12,034 nucleotides of DNA from NCBI GenBank assembly GCA_937870805.1, contig CALMZT010001065.1, positions 1 through 12,034 of the forward strand, in the 5' to 3' direction. This DNA is from an uncultured Chloroflexota bacterium (GTDB lineage: Bacteria; Chloroflexota; Anaerolineae; Aggregatilineales; Phototrophicaceae). The notes under the pieces were generated by a model. It was not told the DNA's origin. It searched no databases and saw nothing but the letters and a program-made list of their open reading frames with translations. A program made the position numbers and the translations under genes. Each line of letters starts with the position of its first letter. Within the stretch, counting starts at the first letter, position 1. Shown here one piece after another: positions 6,576 through 12,034 of the stretch.

Positions 6576-6953
6576 TCAGGATTCTTTGACGAGATTTTCC
6601 TGCTTGAAGCGCTCGAAACCTTTTTCGGTGAGGCTGGCAAGTTCCTTAAAGCTGTCGGCGTCGATAGCCGTGAAGTTAAAACAGGATTTACCCTGCCGCC
6701 GTTTTGAGAGGCGCTCAGAGATTCCGTTCGACAATTCAGGGTACATGTAGACAGGCATGAGGTAGAAGCTGACGTAGTTTTTCTTGATCTGCGCGCCGCC
6801 GAAATAGACTTCCTGCTTATATTTCGGGGAGAACGCGCCATACAGCGTGTAACCTTCAGCACCATCGTCGGTGACTTTGAGGTGCGGCGCATAGCGCTGC
6901 AAAATGCTTTTCAACTCTGCGAACACTGCGGGAAAGTTGCGTTCCTTCGCCAT
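6576..6953 (-). CDS. DUF1801/YdhG-like small protein
   Basis: A 125-residue soluble protein. It has a short N-terminal helix (FAELKSILQRYAPHL), then alternating strands including FSPKYKQEVYFGGAQIKKNYVSFYLMPVYMYPELSNGISERLSKRRQGKSCFNFTAID, and a final helix (FKELASLTEKGFERFKQE). The GGAQIKKNYVSFYLMPVY pattern and the length suggest the YdhG/DUF1801-like group, whose function is not known. Its ribosome site is GTGAGG at 6959-6964, before the ATG at 6953, and a perfect TATAAT lies about 33 bases upstream, so it has its own promoter. No signal peptide or membrane segment. Family assignment is from overall pattern only. Confidence 0.7.
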   Translation of the reverse strand: MAKERNFPAVFAELKSILQRYAPHLKVTDDGAEGYTLYGAFSPKYKQEVYFGGAQIKKNYVSFYLMPVYMYPELSNGISERLSKRRQGKSCFNFTAIDADSFKELASLTEKGFERFKQENLVKES

Positions 6954-6985
6954 ATATGCCTCACGAAAGCACGAACAACACAGTT

Positions 6986-6991
6986 ATTATA
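6986..6991 (-). promoter_or_regulatory. consensus -10 box for the DUF1801-like gene
   Basis: Reads TATAAT on the minus strand, a perfect match, giving a start near 6979 and a leader of about 25 bases. The best -35 is TTGAAA (7011-7016 on the plus strand), with a long 19-base spacer, and it lies in the loop of the aminotransferase terminator. Confidence 0.6.
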
Positions 6992-6996
6992 GCGCT

Positions 6997-7031
6997 AAAA
7001 AACCATGCCCTTTCAACAAACGGCATGGTTT
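6997..7031 (-). terminator. rho-independent terminator of the aminotransferase gene
   Basis: Perfect ten-base stem, AAACCATGCC (7000-7009) with GGCATGGTTT (7022-7031), 12-base loop, then a run of six T in the minus direction. It lies 28 bases after the aminotransferase stop codon. Its loop and tail overlap the promoter of the next minus-strand gene. Confidence 0.88.
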
Positions 7032-7059
7032 CGACGGCTAATATTATTTCGTTGTGGGG

Positions 7060-8256
7060 TTAGTGGGCGGCGGCGAGTGTCCCTACAGATTGTATAAAGC
7101 CATGACGCTGCATGAAGCGGTGCATACGCTCCAGCGCTTTTTCGATATTTTCATAGCTGTTGGTATAGCTGGCACGCACGAAGCCGGCGCCGCTGCGCCC
7201 GAACGCGCTGCCGGGAATGACGGCGACGCGATCTTCCAGCAGCAGCTTTTCGCAGAAGTCGTTGTCGCTCATGCCTGTCGCGGCGATGCTGGGGAAGGCG
7301 TAGAATGCGCCGCGCGGCTCGAAGCACGCCAGCCCGATGCTGTTGAAGCCATCGACAATCAGGCGGCGGCGTTGATCGTACTGCGCGCACATTTCCTTTA
7401 CGTCGGGTTCGCCGTGCAGCAGCGCTTCGATGGAGGCGATTTGTCCAGTCGTGGAAGCGGACATAATGAGATACTGGTGAACCTTGCGCATGGCTGCCAT
7501 GATGTCGGCGGGCGCGCTGACGTAGCCGATGCGCCAACCCGTCATGGCGAACGACTTGCTCATGCCGCTGAACAGCAGCGTGCGCTCATACATGCCCGGC
7601 AGTGAGGCAAAGCAGATATGCTCTACGCCGTAGATGAGGCGCTCATAAATTTCATCAGACAGCACCAGCAGATCATGCTTTTCGGCAACGGCGGCGATTT
7701 CTAACATGCGTTCGCGTGTGAGCACCGCGCCTGTTGGGTTGTTGGGATAGTTAATGAGAAGCGCTTTGGTTTTGGGTGTGATTTTGGCTTCGAGTTCCGC
7801 GCCTGTTACCTGAAAATCATTTTCGACATGGGTATCGACGCTGACAGGGACACCACCCGCAAGCTCGACGGCTGCCGCGTTCGCCACGAAGCATGGCTCG
7901 ACGATCAGCACTTCATCGCCGGGGTCGAGGATGGCTTTGAGCGCGAGGAACAAGGCTTCGCTGACGCCGACGGTCACGAGGATTTGATCTTCGGGATTAT
8001 AGGAGACGTTGTACAGTCCTTGAATGTATTGGGCGATAGCCTGGCGGACTTCGATGGTGCCGGAGTTGTTGGTGTAGCCTGTTTGACCATCGTACAGGCT
8101 TTCAACGCCTTTCTCGATGATGTGCAGCGGCGTGGGGAAGCTCGGCTCACCGATGCCCAGCGTCACAACGTCTTCCATCGTGGCGGCGATATCAAAGTAG
8201 CGGCGAATACCAGAAGGACGAAGGCTGCTGACGCTTTTTGAAACGAAGTTGCGCAT
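7060..8256 (-). CDS. PLP-dependent class I/II aminotransferase
   Basis: A 398-residue fold-type I aminotransferase of full length. Landmarks: GIGEPSFPTP (34-43), YTNNSGTIEVRQAIA (61-75), VTVGVSEALFLALKAILDPGDEVLI (94-118), NYPNNPTGAVL (169-179), SDEIYERLIY (200-209), and the cofactor-lysine motif SGMSKSFAMTGWRIGY with K234 as the likely Schiff-base residue. R361 in FVRASYTNSYENIEKALERM is the usual binder of the substrate carboxylate. D201 and Y204 are expected to contact the pyridine ring and phosphate. Similar proteins are annotated as aspartate, alanine or N-acetyl-diaminopimelate (PatA-like) aminotransferases; the amino donor cannot be told from sequence. Start supported by TGAGGC at 8266-8271, nine bases before the ATG. 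Followed by a strong terminator, so transcribed alone. Cytoplasmic. Confidence 0.92.
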   Translation of the reverse strand: MRNFVSKSVSSLRPSGIRRYFDIAATMEDVVTLGIGEPSFPTPLHIIEKGVESLYDGQTGYTNNSGTIEVRQAIAQYIQGLYNVSYNPEDQILVTVGVSEALFLALKAILDPGDEVLIVEPCFVANAAAVELAGGVPVSVDTHVENDFQVTGAELEAKITPKTKALLINYPNNPTGAVLTRERMLEIAAVAEKHDLLVLSDEIYERLIYGVEHICFASLPGMYERTLLFSGMSKSFAMTGWRIGYVSAPADIMAAMRKVHQYLIMSASTTGQIASIEALLHGEPDVKEMCAQYDQRRRLIVDGFNSIGLACFEPRGAFYAFPSIAATGMSDNDFCEKLLLEDRVAVIPGSAFGRSGAGFVRASYTNSYENIEKALERMHRFMQRHGFIQSVGTLAAAH

Positions 8257-8378
8257 GATTGAACTGCCTCAATGACCTAAACTTGAATGTCTATAGTTTT
8301 ATCATAAGCCCATTTGGTAATCATCGGTTGACTATTATCAAAATGCCCATAGACCTTCATACAATGTGTACGAAAGGG

Positions 8379-8413
8379 TGGCTTTCAGCAGGCAGCGATC
8401 AGCTTTCAGCAAA
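8379..8413. repeat. heptad-phased tandem repeat, CAGCNNN
   Basis: Five seven-base units: TGGCTTT, then units each starting CAGC at 8386, 8393, 8400 and 8407. Same period as the repeat at 5881-5915 but a different consensus. It lies in the 274-base gap between the dioxygenase and aminotransferase genes. Confidence 0.65.
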
Positions 8414-8470
8414 GCCAAGAAAGCAGAGGGTGCTTGTAGGATTGGCTACCTTCTAGGGTAAGTTAAATAT

Positions 8471-8503
8471 CTCCGGGGATAGTTGAAAAACTAGCGCCCG
8501 GAG
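8471..8503 (-). terminator. probable terminator of the ring-cleaving dioxygenase gene
   Basis: Two-part hairpin: CTCCGGG/CCCGGAG outer stem (8471-8477, 8497-8503), a small internal loop, TAGTT/AACTA inner stem (8480-8484, 8489-8493) and a central GAAA on the plus strand. In the minus direction the tail is only ATATTTAACTT, a weak T tract. It lies 27 bases past the dioxygenase stop codon. Confidence 0.6.
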
Positions 8504-8530
8504 AACTACTTATAGTGAAAGTGTAGCGTT

Positions 8531-9487
8531 TTAGACAGGCTGTAGACCTGCTTCGATCTCCTTACGACGCGGCTCAAGGAACGGCGGCAGCGCAAGACGC
8601 TCACCCATTGTTTCTAATGGCTCGTCGGTGGCAAAGCCCGGACCATCCGTTGCCAACTCGAAGAGGATGCCGTTTGAGATGCGGAAGTACAGCGATTTGA
8701 AGTAGTAGCGATCTATGATACCTGAATTGCCCACGCCGAGACTGTTCAGCCGCTTCAGCCACGCCTGCTGTTCTGCGTCATCCTTCAGGCGGAATGCTGC
8801 GTGATGGACGCCGCCACGCCCCAAAAAGCCGGGTTGCAGGTTGGGCTGCTCAATGACATGGATTTCTTTGCCCGGTCCGCCGCCATCCATCGCATAGATC
8901 GTCACAGTTTCGCTGGGGTCGTCTATGCTCGGCTGTTCCGATACTTTCTCGAAGTTCATCAGTTCCGTGAAGATTGGCTCCATGCGCTGCAAACGTGGGA
9001 CAGAGAGTACGATGCCATGAAACCCGCGCAGCGCGTATTCCAGCGGAATGTCCACGCCCGTTGACGGCTCACCCTCGAATGGCGCGCCGAGATCGTCCAC
9101 CAGTGTCAAACGCTGCCCTTCAGGGTCTTCAAAACGAATGATGCCGCGTCCAGCAAAGGGTTCCACGCCGCCGTGCTTAACGTTGTGGTCGTGGAAGCGG
9201 GTCGTCCAATACTCCAACGCCGCTGAACCATTCACACGAAACATGGTGTTGACGATGCTGTCCGTGCCGCGCACATTCGGTCCCGTTTGGGGCCAGTCAA
9301 AGAAGGTCATATCCGTGCCCGGTGTCCCTCGCTTATCTGCGTAAAACATGTGGTAAGCGCTGACATCATCCTGATTGACCGTTTTCTTGACGAGGCGCAA
9401 GCCAAGGACGCGCGTATAAAAATCCAGGTTCAGCTTCACATTTCCGGTGACGGCTGTCACATGATGAATGCCATGCAGTTGCATCAT
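8531..9487 (-). CDS. ring-cleaving dioxygenase, VOC family (MhqO/MhqA-like)
   Basis: A 318-residue extradiol-type dioxygenase with two VOC domains. The start, LHGIHHVTAVTGNVKLNLDFYTRVLGLRLVKKTVNQDDVSAYHMFYAD (4-51), closely follows the hydroquinone/catechol dioxygenases of the MhqO/MhqA group, as does GTPGTDMTFFDWP (54-66). Expected Fe/Mn ligands are H9, H228 or H229 (GGVHHAAFRL), and E277 (GILFELATDGPGF). Such enzymes open the ring of quinol-type compounds and relieve electrophile stress; that substrate is inferred from the family. Start: ATG 9487 or the adjacent 9484, both behind AAAGGAAA. Transcribed alone: a hairpin follows, and no same-strand gene lies close upstream. An inverted repeat in its leader may control it. 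No MarR-type regulator gene is seen in the window. Confidence 0.9.
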   Translation of the reverse strand: MMQLHGIHHVTAVTGNVKLNLDFYTRVLGLRLVKKTVNQDDVSAYHMFYADKRGTPGTDMTFFDWPQTGPNVRGTDSIVNTMFRVNGSAALEYWTTRFHDHNVKHGGVEPFAGRGIIRFEDPEGQRLTLVDDLGAPFEGEPSTGVDIPLEYALRGFHGIVLSVPRLQRMEPIFTELMNFEKVSEQPSIDDPSETVTIYAMDGGGPGKEIHVIEQPNLQPGFLGRGGVHHAAFRLKDDAEQQAWLKRLNSLGVGNSGIIDRYYFKSLYFRISNGILFELATDGPGFATDEPLETMGERLALPPFLEPRRKEIEAGLQPV

Positions 9488-9522
9488 TCTTTTCCTTTCC
9501 CGTACTCTGCCTCTGGTTCATG

Positions 9523-9557
9523 AATCAGAAGCGCATCTGTGTCGCGGGGTTCTGATT
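9523..9557. promoter_or_regulatory. inverted repeat in the dioxygenase leader, possible operator
   Basis: AATCAGAA (9523-9530) and TTCTGATT (9550-9557) form a perfect eight-base inverted repeat with 19 bases between. The palindrome TTCATGAA (9517-9524) touches the gene-proximal arm. It lies 36-70 bases upstream of the start codon, on the gene side of a TATACT-like -10 near 9588-9593, so it may be a repressor site or an RNA hairpin. Confidence 0.45.
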
Positions 9558-9587
9558 TTCACTAAGCAGACTGTAGTCGTTTTATAT

Positions 9588-9593
9588 AGTATA
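9588..9593 (-). promoter_or_regulatory. candidate -10 box for the dioxygenase gene
   Basis: Reads TATACT on the minus strand, with an overlapping TATATA just downstream. No -35 consensus is seen at the right distance. If used, the leader would be about 95 bases and would contain the inverted repeat at 9523-9557. Confidence 0.35.
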
Positions 9594-9653
9594 GAAAGGA
9601 TGTTGGCGACAGATCTTACGTTTTAAGCACAAGCCGTTGGTAAGGCTTCACAT

Positions 9654-9679
9654 AAAAAGCCCTCGACGTGCTCCGAGGG
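9654..9679 (-). terminator. rho-independent terminator of the small membrane protein gene
   Basis: CCCTCG (9660-9665) pairs with CGAGGG (9674-9679) around an eight-base loop; in the minus direction CTTTTTATG follows. It lies 64 bases past the stop codon of the small membrane protein gene. Confidence 0.75.
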
Positions 9680-9743
9680 ATAGGTATCTCAACTGCGATG
9701 TTCACGCAGGGACCACAGTATCATTCGGGTTGGGCGGCGTAAG

Positions 9744-9950
9744 CTAGCCAATCACGAAGCCCACGATAGTCGTAATCGCTGACGCCACTTCCGCCGGAAT
9801 GGGATTGGCTTGCAGCACGTAGGTGTTGAGCAGCCATACGACCACGATTGAAATTGCACCCGCAACAGTCGCCGCCGTCACTTTGCGAGTGGGTGCGCTG
9901 GTGAGTGTCCGCATTGGCGTCTCCGATGGAATAGCCGGTTGATGAGTCAT
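9744..9950 (-). CDS. small membrane protein, PIPAEVASAITTI family
   Basis: A 68-residue protein. The Thr/Pro/Arg-rich N-terminus (MTHQPAIPSETPMRTLTSAPTRK) is followed by one membrane helix (VTAATVAGAISIVVVWLLNTYVL, about 24-46), the conserved-looking NPIPAEVASAITTIVGFVIG (49-68), then a TAG stop. Similar short proteins with a KVTAA...PIPAEVASAITTI core are known in bacteria and resemble holin-like peptides, but their role is unknown to me. Start chosen for an ideal GGAGGT at 9957-9962, six bases before the ATG; the frame is open 15 codons further upstream. The sequence stops abruptly at GFVIG, while the -1 frame over the same spot continues as LAYAAQPE and stops near 9721, so a lost base is possible. 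Transcribed alone, with a terminator at 9654-9679. Confidence 0.7.
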   Translation of the reverse strand: MTHQPAIPSETPMRTLTSAPTRKVTAATVAGAISIVVVWLLNTYVLQANPIPAEVASAITTIVGFVIG

Positions 9951-10059
9951 TGGTGTACCTCCACATAGATAGAAACCTTCATCCCTTTCTTTCAATCAAT
10001 GCTACAATAGAGATAACTAGATGGCATGTAACTTTTTTAGGTGACACTGGACGAATAAA

Positions 10060-10166
10060 CAATGAGCAATGAGTGTAGAGATAGTGAAGCAGACGCTCAC
10101 GATGCTCCATTGATGTGCCCTTAAATCGCCAACCAACAGCACCCGTTGCATTTTTTCATTGCTCAT
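10060..10166. repeat. CAATGAG heptads with a distant inverted copy
   Basis: Units CAATGAG at 10060-10066 and 10067-10073 are followed by a degenerate TGTAGAG. The 11-base word ATGAGCAATGA (10062-10072) recurs as its exact reverse complement at 10156-10166, so the 83 bases between could form a large stem-loop or be a small mobile repeat. The rest of 9951-10219 shows no gene; a plus-strand promoter for the next gene is not obvious. Confidence 0.55.
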
Positions 10167-10219
10167 GGCTTTCAACTTTTTGCTCAGCATTGACCTCACT
10201 ACCCCACAGGAGCTTTCCT

Positions 10220-10975
10220 ATGCCCTTAGCTGAACTGGCGAACTTTGAACTGACCCGCAACAGTCTCCACCGCGCCGCCCAACTGCTCCATGCCGTGCGC
10301 CTCCGTTACGTCGAACCCATGCCCAATCATTTGCATCACAGCTTATTGGTCACCCCGAAAGGCTTGACTACCGGATCGCTCAAAATCGGCGGCGGCATGA
10401 CCAGCACGGGCGTCACGCTGGATATGACGATGGGCACCGTGAACGGCGTACCGCTGAACGGCTACAGCCTGCAAACGCTGGCGATTGAAGTGCTGTCGCG
10501 CGCGGGACTCGATGTGCCGATGACCGATCTCAACAACGAAATACCGTTTGAGGTGAATCTGGATGTATCGGCAGAATATGCGATTACGTTGTACACAATC
10601 TTCACGTCGATGTCGCGTTTCAAAGGACAGTTGTATGGGGCGATGACGCCAATTGTGGTGTGGTCACATCACTTTGATCTGTCATTTCTGTGGTTTGCCA
10701 CGCCGACTTACGAAGAAAGCGCGCCGCACATGAACTTCGGTTTTTCGCCGGGCGATGAAGGCATCCCACGCCCCTATTTCTACTCGTACCTCTCGCCCGC
10801 ACCGGAAGACCAAACGACGACGATTTTGCCGCTGCCCGCGCGCTGGCACAGCGAAGGCTGGAAAGGTGCGCGCGTGGATTACGACGATGTGCGTAACGAA
10901 GCGTATCCTGAAACGGTAATTGAAACACTGTTGATGCAGATTTTTGAAACGGTTTCGCCGCTGCTGCGAAAGTAG
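10220..10975 (+). CDS. DUF5996-like protein of unknown function
   Basis: A 251-residue soluble protein with no signal peptide. Features resemble the DUF5996 family: a start with LHRAAQLLHAVRLRYVEPMPNHLHHSLLVTPKGLTTGSL (16-54), a central IPFEVNLDVSAEYAITLYTIFTSMSRFKG (108-136), and the motif VVWSHHFDLSFLWFATPTYEESAPHMNFGFSPGD (146-179), followed by PRPYFYSYLSPAPED (183-197). The histidine/aspartate-rich HHFDLS region is the most family-like part and could bind a metal or substrate, but no activity is known. The frame is open 35 codons upstream, but the ATG at 10220 has CAGGAGC at 10207-10213, seven bases away. Followed by the proline-rich membrane protein on the same strand after 42 bases, so the two may share a transcript. 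Family assignment is by recall of pattern. Confidence 0.68.
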   Translation: MPLAELANFELTRNSLHRAAQLLHAVRLRYVEPMPNHLHHSLLVTPKGLTTGSLKIGGGMTSTGVTLDMTMGTVNGVPLNGYSLQTLAIEVLSRAGLDVPMTDLNNEIPFEVNLDVSAEYAITLYTIFTSMSRFKGQLYGAMTPIVVWSHHFDLSFLWFATPTYEESAPHMNFGFSPGDEGIPRPYFYSYLSPAPEDQTTTILPLPARWHSEGWKGARVDYDDVRNEAYPETVIETLLMQIFETVSPLLRK

Positions 10976-11017
10976 AACTGCGCAAGGATGACAAGCGCTT
11001 GTGAGTTTGCGAGGTGA

Positions 11018-11953
11018 ATGATGGATTCAATACCCCAAAATGGGCTGCTGCTGGTCATTGGGTGTCTGGCAGTGCTCGTAATCTTTTTCATGATGGTGGC
11101 GGGTGCCGCGATGCTGGTCGCGCGCATTACGGGGCGCGGTTTCCTGGGTCCGCTGATGGGTCCGCTGCTAGGTGTACTTTCTGCGCGTAACGAACCCGAC
11201 GACGAAGACGATAAGGAGCGCGCACAGCCTCCGCCCTATCGTCGGGTGGATTTTAACCAGATGAAGGCGCAGGCTGCTGATCAATTTGATCAGGCGGTGG
11301 AAAAGTACCGCGTGCAGCAGGTGCCGCCGCCTTCAGTGATCGAACAGGAAATTGCCCAGGCAGCAGCGCAAGCTCAACTGCCGCCGACGCCGCTGGCTTC
11401 CCCTGTGCCGCTTTCGGCAAATCCGCTTGTGCCGACGCCTGCTGCTCCTCCTATCGTCGCTCCAGCAAGCACACTGCCGCCAACCCCGATTGCGACTCCT
11501 GTGGTGCCTACCGAGCAGCCAGCGCCGCCAATGGCATCTCCTGAAATCCCTGCCGCGCCGCTTGCGCCGCAAATACCCTATGAACAAACGACTGTCCCGG
11601 CTGTAGAGCCGATGTACACCCCCTATGAGCCGCCGCCCAGTGTTCCGCCCACGCCGCCGCTGACGCCATTTGAGCAACCGACCATCCCTCTGACACCGCA
11701 GACTGTTCCGCTCACGCCACAGCCAGCGCCGCAGACACCGTTTGAACAGCCCACAACGCCTACTGCGCTTCCAACATCTATGCCCTATGAGCCGCCGCCG
11801 AATGCGCCACCCACGCTGCCGCCGGAAGTACCCCCTGGCGATATTCCAGGGGTAGGCAGTGGTGCGGTTTATATTCCGCCGGCACAGGACGCTGTGCCGC
11901 CGCGCCCGCCGACGCTGCCCGACGAGAAGCCGCGCACGGAAGGCGAACCGTAA
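11018..11953 (+). CDS. membrane-anchored proline-rich repeat protein
   Basis: A 311-residue protein I do not recognise. One N-terminal membrane helix (about 9-36), then a Gly-rich GRGFLGPLMGPLLGVL (39-54), an acidic patch EPDDEDDKE (59-67), a helical Gln/Ala-rich part (78-120), and a long Pro/Thr-rich tail (122-311). The tail carries five P-(Y/F)-E-(Q/P) motifs at 187, 202, 217, 241 and 256, mostly 15 residues apart. No lipobox or cell-wall anchor is seen. Topology is uncertain: the anchor could leave the tail inside or outside. ATG 11018 or 11021 may start it; GAGGTG at 11011-11016 fits the second better. It follows the DUF5996-like gene by 42 bases and may be co-transcribed. Low-complexity tails defeat homology, so similarity to other proline-rich proteins proves little. 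The 81 bases after it hold no clear terminator. Confidence 0.72.
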   Translation: MMDSIPQNGLLLVIGCLAVLVIFFMMVAGAAMLVARITGRGFLGPLMGPLLGVLSARNEPDDEDDKERAQPPPYRRVDFNQMKAQAADQFDQAVEKYRVQQVPPPSVIEQEIAQAAAQAQLPPTPLASPVPLSANPLVPTPAAPPIVAPASTLPPTPIATPVVPTEQPAPPMASPEIPAAPLAPQIPYEQTTVPAVEPMYTPYEPPPSVPPTPPLTPFEQPTIPLTPQTVPLTPQPAPQTPFEQPTTPTALPTSMPYEPPPNAPPTLPPEVPPGDIPGVGSGAVYIPPAQDAVPPRPPTLPDEKPRTEGEP

Positions 11954-12034
11954 AGTCTGCGCTGTCTAGCCCGCTTTTTGGGGGTTTATGTTGAACAAAT
12001 GTGCGGTTTACTAAAGAGCATACAGATTTTATAA

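Noticed and set aside
7054..7605. 183-codon plus-strand open frame opposite the aminotransferase
   Set aside because: Shadow of the strongly supported aminotransferase gene; no recognisable domain.
7828..8241. 137-codon plus-strand open frame opposite the aminotransferase N-terminus
   Set aside because: Same reason: antisense shadow of a conserved gene.
10115..10219. 35-codon upstream extension of the DUF5996-like protein
   Set aside because: It runs through the ribosome site and the inverted repeat; the ATG at 10220 with CAGGAGC fits better.
11954..12034. Terminator after the proline-rich gene (CCC-loop-GGGGG followed by TTTAT)
   Set aside because: Only a three-base GC stem can form, too weak to call.

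Overview
The window looks like chromosomal DNA of a free-living bacterium, most plausibly a member of the Chloroflexota (Anaerolineae-like). That is an inference from gene content and protein style: a tandem HD/LuxR regulator beside SnoaL-like ester cyclases, a CoxE-like VWA protein, and a small PIPAEVASAITTI-type membrane protein. No rRNA, tRNA or other phylogenetic marker is present to prove it. There is no prophage, insertion sequence or CRISPR array. The genes are single units or short pairs separated by well-formed terminators.

Layout. 1-1095 (-): YihY/BrkB-family membrane protein, cut by the window edge. 1263-2645 (-): CoxE-like VWA protein with its own terminator at 1193-1235. A 322-base divergent intergenic region follows. 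2968-4527 (+): HD-GYP-like/LuxR regulator. 4614-5463 (+): two SnoaL/NTF2-fold proteins behind a promoter with a palindrome centred at about -42.5, closed by a terminator at 5476-5505. Then comes a minus-strand run: acpS (5512-5877), a VOC protein (5951-6349), a DUF1801-like protein (6576-6953), a class I/II aminotransferase (7060-8256), an MhqO-type VOC dioxygenase (8531-9487) and a 68-residue membrane peptide (9744-9950). The right end has a co-directional plus-strand pair: a DUF5996-like protein (10220-10975) and a membrane-anchored proline-rich protein (11018-11953).

How the genes relate. The most coherent unit is 2968-5463. A LuxR-type regulator with two HD-like modules, both apparently degenerate at metal-binding positions, lies just upstream of two small cyclase/NTF2-like enzymes. 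The promoter between them has a palindrome at the usual LuxR activator position, so the regulator probably senses a ligand and switches on the pair. The other genes are mostly housekeeping (AcpS for fatty-acid synthesis, the aminotransferase for amino-acid metabolism), detoxification (two VOC proteins) or unknown (DUF1801-like, DUF5996-like, proline-rich protein).

Three intergenic spots (5881-5915, 8379-8413, 10060-10080) carry imperfect repeats phased at seven bases, each with its own consensus. A double hairpin at 6404-6465 looks like a small dispersed repeat. These are the main non-coding structures not explained by genes.
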